Translations under genes and position numbers: made by a program
Notes under the pieces: generated by a model
Databases searched by the model: none
Told to the model about the DNA's origin: nothing
What the model saw: the letters and a program-made list of their open reading frames with translations, nothing else
Shown here: positions 1 through 11,200 of the stretch, one piece after another
Layout of the letters: each line of letters starts with the position of its first letter
Position numbering within the stretch: the stretch's first letter is position 1
Origin: Rostrohypoxylon terebratum
Lineage: Eukaryota > Ascomycota > Sordariomycetes > Xylariales > Hypoxylaceae
Assembly (NCBI GenBank): GCA_022497145.1
Contig: MU385887.1
Coordinates: 186,001 to 250,000 of the forward strand
DNA length: 64,000 bases
Direction of reading: 5' to 3'

Positions 1-1496
1 ATCACTCCTTCAACTTTGAGATGGAGTATGATGATTGGGAGAAACTTATCAACGCTCGCCACTACCTCTCATTGGACGACTACCGCAAAAAGTGGGAGAA
101 GCTTGGAAAAAACACTGAACATGTGTACAACGGGAGCTTTGGCTTTCTTGGAGATGCCTTTGGTGGCAATAAGAGCTCTCAATTGAGCCACCTTAAGCAT
201 CTTGTCAAAGAATCATTCGCCTCGTGGCCTGCCTACTGGGAACTACCAGCCAGTAACGGAGCCAGAGCGATCTTCATGAAACTTCTCGATGAGCAGAGTA
301 CTGACGAGAACTTCTGTCATGAGATCTTCAGCGTCCTTGAACACCGCGCCTCGTTGGCCGTCCTTGGAGATGCCACTCTTCGGTACATGGGAATTTCAAG
401 ACCAAACGAAGACCGATGCCGGGACTGGAACGAGAAAATCGACTTCAGAGTGGTTAGCGTGCCTTACAAGGAGATCATAGACAAGATTCCCGGTGTTTAT
501 GTACTTCCCGGAGTTAATCCCGATAAACATCGCTCGATTCAGCAGTACTGGGACCATCCAGTCTTCTATCTGGCCTTAGCCGTAGTTCGTCATCGAGCTT
601 TGGTTGGTGAAAGCGTATACCCAATTGAAATACGCATCAGTGATTGTATGTACATCAATGGTCTCTGACGTTACCTATTACTAACATATAATTGTTTAGT
701 TTTCGAAGGAGTGAAATCTCGTCAGGCCGACTTGCTCCTCAGCATTCCCGAGATTGAGTATTACTGTGTGGCATGGCTCAACACCATTGGCATGCCAGTT
801 TGTCGTCTGTTCGGGAGCTCTGCCACTACAGATAAGAGTCCCTCTATTACAAATGAGGGATCCACCACTGTAGACGAAAGCTTTCCTGCCTTGGATGAGA
901 ATCCTGCTATTATGGATGAGAGTCCTGCTGTTGTGGATGAGAATTCCGCTGCTGTGGATCAGCTTGAGGCACCGGCACAGGCCGCAGCCGAAGTTGACGA
1001 GAATGTGCTGAACAATGCCCAGTCTCGACCCCCTCAACAACCTTCGCAGATGCAGAAACGCCTGTTAGACACTATGGCACAGGGACAGTCAGTGTTGGGC
1101 GTATCCACCACATGGAGAACCGAGGCAGAAATCGAGGAATACTTCGCCGAGAACGAGTTTGCGCGGGACGTGTTCGCAGGCTTATTGAAGAAGTCAACTT
1201 CCGATAAGGCAATGAAAAACCTCATCACTAGTTACGCAAAGATATATGAGAATGAGGAGGAAGATACCCACGAAGATTTGATTTCTATGAAGGAGGACCT
1301 TGACCACGTCACCCAGAGGTATCTCATTCATCTCGGAGTGCGCGACGGCCTTCAATTAGCCGCTAACCATCAGCAAGCTGCAGCGCCCCAACTAGTTGCC
1401 ACTCCTCAGCCAGCTACCACTCCTCAGGCAACTAGCCACCAAGACCTATCGATGATACCTCCTCACCTTCGATGGAAGTTTCTGAGAAGGGGCTAA
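1..1496 (+). CDS. Hypothetical fungal protein, 5' end outside window, two exons
   Basis: I do not recognise this family. The frame is open to the left edge, so the gene probably starts upstream; the first visible ATG is at 21. Exon 1 runs to 645, an intron occupies 646-699 (GTATGT donor, CTAAC at about 680-684, TTTAG acceptor), and exon 2 runs 700-1496 to a TAA. Splicing joins the frames exactly, replacing a read-through stop at 666-668. The N-terminal part is a compact-looking domain rich in aromatic residues (SWPAYWELP, about residue 70). After the splice a hydrophobic segment is followed by an acidic, degenerate repeat of the form (V/L/M)DE(S/N)xA repeated about five times, then Gln/Pro/Ala-rich low-complexity sequence. 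A charged, probably helical stretch (EAEIEEYFAENEFARDVFAGL) precedes a second Ala/Thr/Gln-rich tail. There is no signal peptide in the visible part and no catalytic motif was seen. The gene is real with good confidence; its function is unknown. Confidence 0.75.
646..699 (+). other. Intron of the left-edge hypothetical gene
   Basis: This 54-bp intron has a GTATGT donor at 646, a TACTAAC-like branch site near 678-684 and a TTTAG acceptor at 695-699. Removing it restores one frame across the two halves of the gene. Confidence 0.8.
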
Positions 1497-2126
1497 TAAC
1501 AATTAGAATAACCCAGGTTATGATGGTGGCTCAGATCATGAAGGCGGTGCCGGAAGTAGCACAGCCCTTTAACCCTCTCCGTGCTTTTGGTCATTAATTG
1601 ATGAGGAAAGAGGTCATTCATCTTCAGGTTTCGATGTGTTTCGTGGTATTTATGGCTGATGTTAGAGGTTCGAGAAGACCAGTCTTCTCTTTCTTTCCAA
1701 ATCAGCAACCGACGACTTTGTTTGGTCTCAGATGTCTTCCTCCATTTTGCCCATCTCATCAATATCATGGGTTAGGTCTTTTGGCGGAAGGTATATAGGG
1801 GGCCTTTTTCTTCTTTTCCTCCAAGTTCGATGGAGAAATGATTTTTTTTGATCGACGAAATGACTGCAGTTGCCAAGGATGGAAGAGTTGGCAGGTCGAC
1901 CTGTATATAGGGACTCAATAAATTTGACATATCCCTATGATATGAATAGGTCATCGTGATTTGTAAACGTATTAATCTTTTAACGTAGTAGTAAGATGAT
2001 TCTTACCTAGAGCCATTCTTATGACAACTCCAGCGCCTAAGTAGGCTCAAAAGGCTACTAGGTAGATAGGTAAAGATTGGATACAATGACACTTACTTTC
2101 ACAGCATTCATCTAATACAATATCAC
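1497..2126. other. Intergenic, convergent 3' ends
   Basis: The 630 bp between the 3' ends of two convergent genes holds no coding signal. It is AT-rich with T-runs (1841-1850) and several TAGGTA/TACCTA-type motifs, and presumably carries both 3' UTRs and terminators. Confidence 0.5.
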
Positions 2127-3527
2127 TTACGTAACCCCTTTATTATCACTACTGCTGGCGCCCTCACTCTCTTTCTTATCTTTGTCCTTTTCTACCTGAC
2201 GAACATCTACGTCCTTGGGTGCCCTGTCACCCCTCTGAAAAACGAACAGAGCCTCATCCTTTCCGGGGAAGCTCGGGAGCGCAATCTGCACAATCTTAAC
2301 CCAGCCCCTAGAGCTCTGCTCCCGCTCCATATATTCATCCATGCTCTCCCCCCTAAATCCCGTGTAGCCGTTCCGGTTCTGGGTGCCGACGACCGCTAGC
2401 GTGTCGCCGGAATACGCATCCAGCATCGCGCGGGTGAAGCCGCCTTCCGAGCCGCCCGCGACCGAGCCCCCGACGATGGGGTAGACGAGTAAAAGCACGG
2501 GTTCATCGGGATCTACGGCGTCCTCCTCACCTTTAGTGTTTCCAGTGCCCCCACTTTCTTTTATCTTGCGGGCTCGCCGCTTCGCCAGATACGCAGCTCC
2601 CTCGCATATCACCGTGTCGTCGACCCAGTTCACCCTCCACGCGCTCTGCGCGTTGTCGACCGCGACGGCGCGCGCGCCGTACGCGCGCAGCATAAACGTC
2701 CAGTACCCGCCCCCGCTCCCTATATCGAGGACCTCGCGCCCCGCTGCGACAAGGGATAGGATGGACAGGGCTTCGTGCGTCGGGCACGCGCACCCGAAGT
2801 GGTGCATTAGAACCGGGAGCACGTGGTGCGAGCGCAGACCCGCGAGGGTCGCGGCCGGGCTCGGACCGCCGTATTCGAGCGCTAGACAGCTCCAGCGGAG
2901 GTACTGCAGGTACGGGTTCGGCGGCGCGGTGGATTTCTTGCCCAGTTTGGGGATCGAGAGGTGGGGAAGGGTCGGGTGCAGAAACCGCTTGGAGAGGAGG
3001 TAGGAGGCGATGGAGAGGCGGAGGCTGGATTTTTTGGCGTTGGAGTGGAGGGATTTGAGGGCGGAGGCGGTCGTGGTGGTGGGCGTGAAGAAGGAGAGGT
3101 AGGCTTCGATGTCGGCGCGGGGGGGTGGGGGGAGAGAGGTTAGGATTTGCTTTTTCGGCTGCGGGTGCGGGTGCGGGTCGGAGGTCGTGGTGGTGATGTC
3201 GGTGGCGTTCGAGTCGGCGGATGGAGAGGGGGTTGTACCGTCTGGCGTAGATGATGGCGCGAAGTACCAGGCGTGCAGCCCGTTTTGTCGGCCGAGCGAT
3301 ATTACATGTTGCACTTCGGATAGCGTCACGCTGACGATCGCGTGGTAGGTGTATTTATCGCGGTTCGGCGGTGGGAGCGAGAAGGATGTTGTGATGGCGG
3401 ACGCGAAGTCATCTTTAGCTAGGAGAGCTTCGGCTCGTTCGTGGAGTGGGGCGTCCGCGATATACGTCGTCGGGTTCCAAGACGGCGCGCCTTCACAGTA
3501 TTTGAAGGGCTTTTTTCGAGACGCCAT
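2127..3527 (-). CDS. SAM-dependent methyltransferase-like protein
   Basis: This is a single-exon gene. I place the start at the ATG at 3527-3525 (MASRKKPFKY), giving 466 aa; the frame is open 37 codons further upstream, but that part lacks a convincing Met and looks like leader. Residues about 266-276 form a class I methyltransferase motif I (VLDIGSGGGYW), followed by a strand ending in AVD about 20 residues later, as expected for SAM binding. The N-terminal half is poorly conserved-looking, with a Ser/Thr/Pro/His-rich insert at about residues 93-125. The C-terminal end is charged and low-complexity (KDKDKKESE). The middle of the gene is markedly GC-rich with many CG runs, unlike the flanking DNA. 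The substrate cannot be told from sequence. The gene is convergent with the left-edge gene. The methyltransferase fold is well supported; a specific role is not. Confidence 0.8.
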   Translation of the reverse strand: MASRKKPFKYCEGAPSWNPTTYIADAPLHERAEALLAKDDFASAITTSFSLPPPNRDKYTYHAIVSVTLSEVQHVISLGRQNGLHAWYFAPSSTPDGTTPSPSADSNATDITTTTSDPHPHPQPKKQILTSLPPPPRADIEAYLSFFTPTTTTASALKSLHSNAKKSSLRLSIASYLLSKRFLHPTLPHLSIPKLGKKSTAPPNPYLQYLRWSCLALEYGGPSPAATLAGLRSHHVLPVLMHHFGCACPTHEALSILSLVAAGREVLDIGSGGGYWTFMLRAYGARAVAVDNAQSAWRVNWVDDTVICEGAAYLAKRRARKIKESGGTGNTKGEEDAVDPDEPVLLLVYPIVGGSVAGGSEGGFTRAMLDAYSGDTLAVVGTQNRNGYTGFRGESMDEYMEREQSSRGWVKIVQIALPSFPGKDEALFVFQRGDRAPKDVDVRQVEKDKDKKESEGASSSDNKGVT

Positions 3528-6424
3528 CGAGCCGACACTCCATAAATTTAACTCTTTCGCGATCTTTTGAAGGAGATGTAAAGAAATGGAATTACTGGAG
3601 ATCGCACAGACAATGCGGGGTTTGGTCGTTCCCCGCATTCAGGGGCGCTTATAGGGTAGCTAGCCCTTAACCCCTATTCAGCGGGAGCATATGATGACAT
3701 AGGCCGTGTACAGTAGATGCACGTATGATATAGCATCTAGGTACCTCAAGATTCCAATGTGCGACGGCGACGGCGATGGCCACGCACTCGATGTGAGCGA
3801 TCTCGACGGGTAGTAAGAAGGACATAGATCGCTCCATATTTATGCCTAAAGCTACCTTTTCCAATCACGTCCTAACGGCGCACCGATGGTCGTACCTGTG
3901 ACGAAGCTAAGATTAGGTACCCTCCTCCTTCCGGAGAGACACTGTAACCACCTTGTCACTGGGTTACTGGTATAAATTGCCATGATACTGTACGGCATAC
4001 CAGCATGCTCTCGAAAGCTCCAGGTTCGACATTCGGGCTTTGTTTCATCGCGAGCCGGGTCCTTGGGCGTGGATACCTGTGTGTGGAATAGTGCAAGGGA
4101 CAATCAGGCGACAATCCAATCTAGTCGTGGGTTTTCCTCATTCTCCTCAGTCAGTTTAGTGTATCACGAGTTAAAGGTTGTTCGCCTCGAAAAGGCGTCA
4201 GCATTGCCATGCGCAGAAATGATTAGTAAATCAGGTCTTAAGAATGTCCCTAGGTATGTTTCTCTTTAAGTGCCGGTCCCGAAGTATATAAAAGAGAGAG
4301 ACGGTAAGCCTATCAGCGACACTATGGGCTATTGTTAGAGGAATATGATAATATGACAACTAACGAAATCATCTCAGAAAATTACATCCAGGGATTTAGT
4401 TATAGAATATTGTAGGCGAACAGGGTTATATCGTGGCATTCTTAAGCGACTTAATAAAGCGCGCCCCTGAACGCCCCGAAATCTGACAGGGAGATGCATG
4501 TCTCTATAGATTGCGAGTATATGTGTGAAGAATCTTGTGGAATAGTTGTCACTGCGTTGCCCCATACTAAATCTAGGAACTTACCGAACTTGCCGGCCCT
4601 GTGATAGTCATCTAGAAAGTAAGGAGAAATCCGATTTTATTATACATGCAGTTGACTATAGTCATTAAGTGCTATCTTGCAGCGACCCGGACGCTTGGTA
4701 ACTCGGGGCGGTTGACGTTGAGAACGGGTGGGCCCGGCCGTCTAGAAATAGAATCAGACGAGGTTTTCAATCCGTAACCCCAAGGAGGTTATAACAGGTT
4801 ATAACATAGCATCCACCATGGCCTCCCCCGGCTTTTGAGGGCTTTGAACGTGAGTATTCCGCGCGTAAGACGGTGCTAGGCTGACAAATCTCGCTGGTAC
4901 CTACCTATCTTCTTTCAAGGGCACACACGATGTGACTAGCTCATAATATGACATTCCACGGCGTAACCGTACTAAGCTAGGATGAGGGTATTGAAAGTCT
5001 ACCTTGGTACCTATTGGGTAATCGTCTTCCAATGATTCTTCGAGAGGAGAACGTTTGAGATGTTGTCATATCGGAGAAAATTCATGCAGTTGCCCATCTC
5101 CATCGTAGGTGCCCCCATTCTGCATCATGGATACTACAAGTCCAGTCCCTGGCGATAAAGTTAACATAGCTATCATTCGTGTCGGGCTCTACCTGTTTGC
5201 CGGGATCTTCTCCGGTTTGTCTATTGTGTACCTAGCAAACCGTCAAGAAACTTCAGTCAGCAACAACCACCACAAGAACCAAGTGCCAAGCCCTTTTGAC
5301 ATGGTTTACTATAGATTCAAAGTATCTTATACACATCGCGATCACTAAAAAATGTAATTCTTATATTAATACAAAAAAACAGGTGTATTGGTACTTGAGA
5401 ATAGTACCCGGCGACTGCAGCATGCGAGATGTTTGTGGGTATTATGTTATCTCCCGTCTTATTGTTTTTCTCGACGGGCCCATCTCATACAGACATGAAA
5501 TTAGTATGACGCTATAGAGGCGAACTGCACGAGATTCGAATGAAAAACTGCGGTGCGGCCTTTGGAATAAGGGTGGGGGCTTGGGCTGTCTATCCGAACC
5601 CCCTGACCCCTGACCGATATCCATCATATACTGTATACCAGACAGACCAAATAGGGAATGGAAGAATGTCATATTGCCAGGTAGGTATAGGTACATAGTA
5701 TCAAGTTAGGTCGGACGAAAGGCATGCTCGGTTTCCGATCAGCAATTAAAATCGTTCAAACGCCTAGCTAAGGAGAAAGGTACCTATTCATCATTCGCCT
5801 TGCAGCTCGAGATATCGACCCATTTCATCGCCATTTCATTGTCTAATCATCTAGAGATCCCCAACGCGAAAATAAATTTCAAAGTATTTTTTTCAGACGC
5901 TATTCAATGTTATTTGTTCAGGAATAGTTCTTGTTCGAAAGTCCCAAACTTCTTTGTTTATTTGTGGTTACGTGAATTCAACTCGCGGATTGGCCCCTCC
6001 AGGCGAGCTGCGGTGTATCGGTGTTGCAATCCTCATTACGCGGGTACTTCAGTCATCCAAGACTCTCCGCCAGCGCTGGTGCTCATGCGGGCATCCGAGG
6101 TCGATGCTACCGGTCTCTTTAATAGCCACAACCAAAAAAACTGTATTCCATCCAGTACTCGCTCGGTGGAACAGATACCGTGGCGTAGAAAAGTGAGGTA
6201 GGGCGAGTCCTGCCAATTTGAAAGGAAAACCCAGTCTATCCCCCGTTTTTTTATTTTTATTTTTTGCATCTCCCTGAGTGAACCAACCCGACAGCTCTAA
6301 CGACCAGGTGCATATATACGCATGGCTGCTTGAATGTCTCAGGTTCTCACTTATCACCTGACGCTTGACATATAACGACAGGCCATCAACGATTCTTTGA
6401 TCTTCACTTATTTCTTTGTCAAGC
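3528..6424. other. Intergenic, no supported gene
   Basis: This 2.9-kb stretch lies between the divergent methyltransferase-like and LaeA-like genes and should hold both promoters. It is AT-rich with scattered short frames and TACCTA/TAGGTA motifs. One short membrane-like frame (5127-5348) is listed separately. Nothing else in it looks coding. Confidence 0.5.
5127..5348 (+). CDS. Possible small membrane protein (weak)
   Basis: This is a 73-codon frame starting at the ATG at 5127. Residues about 15-37 form one hydrophobic segment (IAIIRVGLYLFAGIFSGLSIV), followed by a polar Asn/His-rich tail. Only the hydrophobic segment suggests a protein; no family is recognised and the frame length is within chance expectation. 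It could also be a decayed fragment or a first exon. Confidence 0.15.
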   Translation: MDTTSPVPGDKVNIAIIRVGLYLFAGIFSGLSIVYLANRQETSVSNNHHKNQVPSPFDMVYYRFKVSYTHRDH

Positions 6425-8080
6425 ATGGCAGACTTCAGTCGGGGTTCGACTGTTGTCGTATCCCCAAAGCTACAACAAAGCTATGCTCACCTCCCTTCGA
6501 ATATATCACATTATACATCACTTCCGCCACTCCCCTCTCTCCCCTCTTTCCCCTCCCTACCAGCTAGAAACCAAGAACAGAAGCTTCCCAGCTCACCGAT
6601 CACATTACCTCAACTTCGAATCGATAGCGTTACCGGGGCGCCGCACTTCAATAACGCGAGTCCCATACCTCTAAGCTTAGCTATTGAACGTGAACGACCT
6701 TACGCCTCTGCGAATAACCCTTTGAATCTGAATGGCTTCTCGGTAAGGGTGAATTGGAATTTTCAATTGGCTGCTCCGCACCCGTGCGACGCCGAAAAGC
6801 CATCGGTTCATCACCTAACAAGCAGGAATTCTCATGCCAATGTCTACCCGATATACACATCGCAGGCTTCATCTATGGAAGGGGAAGGTGGAAGTGGTCA
6901 ATACGGGGCTCCCTCCCAAGGAATCCCCGCATTCCAGCAGCTAGGTGACGAAGCCGAAGCGGTTCAGCAAGTCGGGTCCGGAGTTATCGTGGCCGATAAT
7001 CTGTCAGTCGATGATGATGCGGGCTACGAGTCAGACTCGGCAACGACTGCATCTACGTCGGTGTCATCGAGCATCTGGGATTTTTCCTTCGAGAATGGAA
7101 GAAGGTATCATAAGTTTCGAGAAGGGCGATACAACTTCCCGAATGATGATGTCGAACAGGAACGCGAGGATATGAAACACGCCATGGTTAAAATGTTGTG
7201 TCAGAAACTTCACTTCGCGCCTCTCGATAACCCACACGAGATACTCGATCTTGGAACCGGCACCGGAATATGGGCAATTGAGAGTAAGTTGCTGCTTTCA
7301 TTAATGATGGTGATCTGTTCAAGTTACTGACTTGCTTAGTGGGCGATACATATCCTAGCGCAAACGTCCTCGGCATAGACTTGAGTCCCATCCAACCACA
7401 GTGGGTGCCACCCAATGTCCGGTTCATGGTTGATGACGTTGAAAGTCCCTGGCTTCATCCCAAGAATCATTTCGACTACATACACTCGCGGCATATGATC
7501 ATGGCTATCAAAGACTGGGATAGTTTATTAAGAACATCCTACGAGTAAGTCTAGAGTCCGATCCACAGGTGGTGACTGAGACTAGGTACATGATCATGAT
7601 GATTAATTCAATTTTAGTCATTTAAAACCAGGCGGCTGGATAGAGCTGCAAGAAATCCACCATTTCCCCATGAGCACCAATAATACCTTAGCAAGCGACC
7701 ACCCGGTTGCCCAATACTGGCAATACGTGGATGAGGGGTTGATTAATCTAGGAGTTAGCTTCCGAACCTCGAACGAAGGTCGCATTGCGGCGGCGATGCG
7801 GGAATGCGGATACGTGAACGTGACGGAACGGGTCTTTCACATCCCCATCGGTACGTGGCCGAAAAACAAGACTTTGAAGAGTGTCGGGCTGTACTGGAAG
7901 ACGATCCTGCTCGATGGCATACAAGCTATAGCGCTCGGACCTATGACAAGGGGGCTTCATTGGAGAAGAGAACAAGTGGAGGCGCTCCTGGTTTCAGTGA
8001 GGAAAGGATATCATGATAATTCGCTACTCTTGTACATGCCACTCGTCTGCGTTTACGGACAGAAACCCGAATCACAGTAA
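6425..8080 (+). CDS. LaeA-like SAM-dependent methyltransferase
   Basis: This is a putative class I methyltransferase of the LaeA/LlmA-type family, whose best-known member is a nuclear regulator of secondary metabolism and development. Exons are 6425-7283, 7340-7544 and 7618-8080; introns 7284-7339 (GTAAGT...TTAG) and 7545-7617 (GTAAGT...TTTAG). The joined frame is continuous and encodes 508 aa. The ATG at 6425 is preceded in frame only by a few non-ATG codons. Residues 1 to about 215 are low-complexity, with a Pro/Leu/Ser run (SLPPLPSLPSFPSLP) near residue 40 and an acidic Ser/Thr patch (DDDAGYESDSATTAST) before the domain. Motif I is ILDLGTGTGIWAIE (about 273-286). Family hallmarks follow: SANVLGIDLSPIQP..VPPNV.F..DD, and after the second intron HLKPGGWIELQE. 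The long N-terminus is longer than in many LlmA paralogues. Whether it acts in regulation or on a small molecule is not decidable here. Confidence 0.9.
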
Positions 8081-8207
8081 AAAAGGAGGCAGGCCATTGC
8101 GAGGGGCGGTTTATATCAGGAACGGGGTTTATAGGTACTATGTATTACTGGGTGGGAACGCGATCGGGACGGCAAATGGAAGAAGGAGAGTGATGGAGAG
8201 CGGATAC

Positions 8208-8234
8208 TCAAGTCTCAAGTCTCAAGTCTCAAGA
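8208..8234 (+). repeat. 7-bp tandem repeat in 3' flank
   Basis: TCAAGTC is repeated three times (8208-8228), followed by a partial fourth copy, about 130 bp after the LaeA-like stop codon. It probably lies in the 3' UTR. No function is inferred. Confidence 0.8.
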
Positions 8235-11200
8235 TACAAGTTCGAGATACAGCATACAAGTATTGTATTGAGGTATTGGGGAAATTTGTCCACAAGGTTC
8301 AAACCAACAACCCACTAGCCAGCTAGCTTGACTAATTTTAGATCCTTTCAGCCACCCTTGCTCGCAGGAGCTATTATCATTGGAGAATCGCTACTTTTCA
8401 TAGCCGAAATAGGAAATATCTTTTTCTCACTATGCTCTCCACCGTGACAATGGCTAACCCCTTTGGTTCCCATAGCTCCTTTAGCCCCCTTAGCTCCATC
8501 TGATCCCAAGACCAAGACGGTCTCCGTGTCCGCGAGCGCCAATAAGCACCAACGAACACTTAATAGTATGTGATAGGGAATATAATACATGATGTATGGA
8601 ACAATAGAATACTCTATCTTTAACACATTTACATATCTATCTGAAACAAAGTATACGAAGAACTCTTATCACATGCGGCCAGAGAGTCACTATGGGATGA
8701 TCATATATTTGCCAGGGGTAACACCCGATGGCGTCGGAAACCTGTCAAACAACCTTAGGCTTCCTGTCCTTTTTCACGCCGAACACAAGTACAGTAATGC
8801 TACCTAACTATGTAATATGTATACATGAGGAACGATGCGTTGTTCTCACTCATAGATCCAAGAATCTAGCATCTATCCATCTCTACCACCTAAGGTATCT
8901 TACCATATTGTGATATAGATACTAGTAACTAGGTAGTTCACAGGTATACCTATAGTAGGTATGTATGTATTATATCACATATCACTTCCGATCACTTCGA
9001 TTGAGTTCTTACCTACCCACCATCGCTTAGATCTTGCCATGCGAGAAATATCGGTGAACCCGCATGTGTTTGCTAGCTAATCTATGTTCCTGAGTGGGTG
9101 CGAGATATCCGCGTGCCCGAAATCCTCCAAAAGCAATCATACCTAAGCCCGCACCCGCATTACCAAATGGAGATGATTCGCCCTATGTAGGTACCCCAAG
9201 ATCAGCAAGATTAGCAGATGGGATTCGCCTATCCGGGTTAAGAATCGCCGACGCCAACGCCGCCTCAAACGCCTGGGCACTGTACGCTACCATGCCCCCC
9301 TCTCCCAAATGAGCGTCCTGCAGCAGTGGCCGCTGTCACTTCAAGCAAGTATCCGTCGCTCGAGAGAGAGAAACGAGGAAGAGATGTTATGATGATTCGC
9401 AACCAATAATATAAAACAGACGAGTAGCAAACACGCCCCTTTTACTAGGTTCCGTCCCGCCATGCCCGCCTCGCCGCGGATAAACCTGATCGATCGTATA
9501 ATCGTTCTTTTGCCGCGCCTATGATTCGCCTCCCAACTACCTACCTTACGTTCGAACCATATGCAAAAAGACGCCTCTACCAGGTGAAGAGATGCTATCG
9601 CCCTGTCGTGCAACTGCCCTGAGATCAACAGGCTCGGGCCCTGATTGGACACTTCAAGACCCTGGCTTACGACTTTGAGATACCTACCTGCTGGTATAGT
9701 ATCGACGCTCAAAGTTTCGCAACGTAGCATCGTGAAAGAGGGACGACTGTCGGTGGCTACATTAGAGCGGTGACAGAACCTCAACGGCTCAATTGTAACC
9801 ATTTCCTCGCAACAACTAGAACCATTTTGAATGGCGCTTGCTCTCACAGAATTAATGGTTCATTCAATTGAAAACATTCTCCGACTAATTTATTCCTAAG
9901 GTACATCACCTACCATACTCCAAGCGCTTCACATGCAGACATGCTAACGAGACATTCGTAAGCACTTAAAATGCAAGCCTCATCGATACTAGTAGGTTAA
10001 GTACCTAGTACTTGTTCTCGATACTTGCTGGGTATCTATAGTACCTAAGTCACATATAAACGTCACCTAGTAGCCTTTACGGCAGTGTGGCGTTTTAGTC
10101 AAGATAAGTTGAAACCGGTGAAAATATCCAAAGCAAGCCCAACGGCACCATACTCGAAGCCACAGTCGACGTGTCATATTTTGAACCCGAGGACTTCCGA
10201 CGAAGCCCTATTGTCCACTGTTCTATGCCATGCGTTGTTCGTTTCGAGTATATTTCCAAATTATATAAATTCTCGACTCAATATATCCATAGGATTAGAA
10301 CGAGCCAGATGAAGTATAAGGATGATAGCTCCAAACCCCTTCTAACCTTGCCACCGTCTTGTCTCTGCTTCTCAAAGTGCCAAGGATGAGTTACGTGGGC
10401 GTTGAAAGGTTGTCGTGTAGAGTTCATATTAGAATTGAAAAACGATTCGCTGAGAATTCCTCATCGACCAACCCTTCTTCAAGCAAGAGTCGGATGTACT
10501 ATTCGATGCCCAGCATACAAGACTCGCCTCAATAGCACCACAAAATCTCTTGAATCTGATTTCCAAGAAAGCTTCATATGTTTGTCTCATTGGTGGACTG
10601 AAGCTGGGTGTTTCGATATCAGAAGATCGTCAGCTAGGCGAACCACAACAGACCTGAATAGTCAATCTATTGCGGACCCAAAGAGGCTAATAGGGCTAAG
10701 ACATCCCAGTCGATTCCTACTCTTTAGAATTGTTGATCTTTGAAGAGGCGATATCCTAGTAGTAAGCCGGCTATCTGAGGGCTTAGCTTTTGCATCTTCG
10801 ATGAGAACGACCCGACACGGTCTGCAATCAATCCCAAACACCCACAGCGCTTCTCATGTTCTAATGCATGTAATGAACGCTCTATTGGTGAATGGCCAAT
10901 GCAAATAGATGCAGGTCATCAGCCAGACCAGGGAGCTCATGGTTCCTCTCATGGCCGTGGAAGTGGAACTCTATGCATGCATTTTTTAGGCCGAAGACCG
11001 TCACGATGGGACCAATGGAATATCTAGGTTGGTTCCCATAAATGACAGACTAGGTAATTTCGTGCTATCACGACACATTGAGGATATTGAGGATCCCACG
11101 TTCTTGGATAGCATGTTACATTATAGATGGATCCTATCGGTCGGTATCTGGGGAAAGTTACATTTAAGGACACCGACAGGTATAAGGGTATTTCTAGAGA

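Noticed and set aside
9341..9847. 168-codon minus-strand frame with one hydrophobic segment
   Set aside because: It lies in AT-rich intergenic DNA, has no motif, and neither codon use nor context supports a gene.
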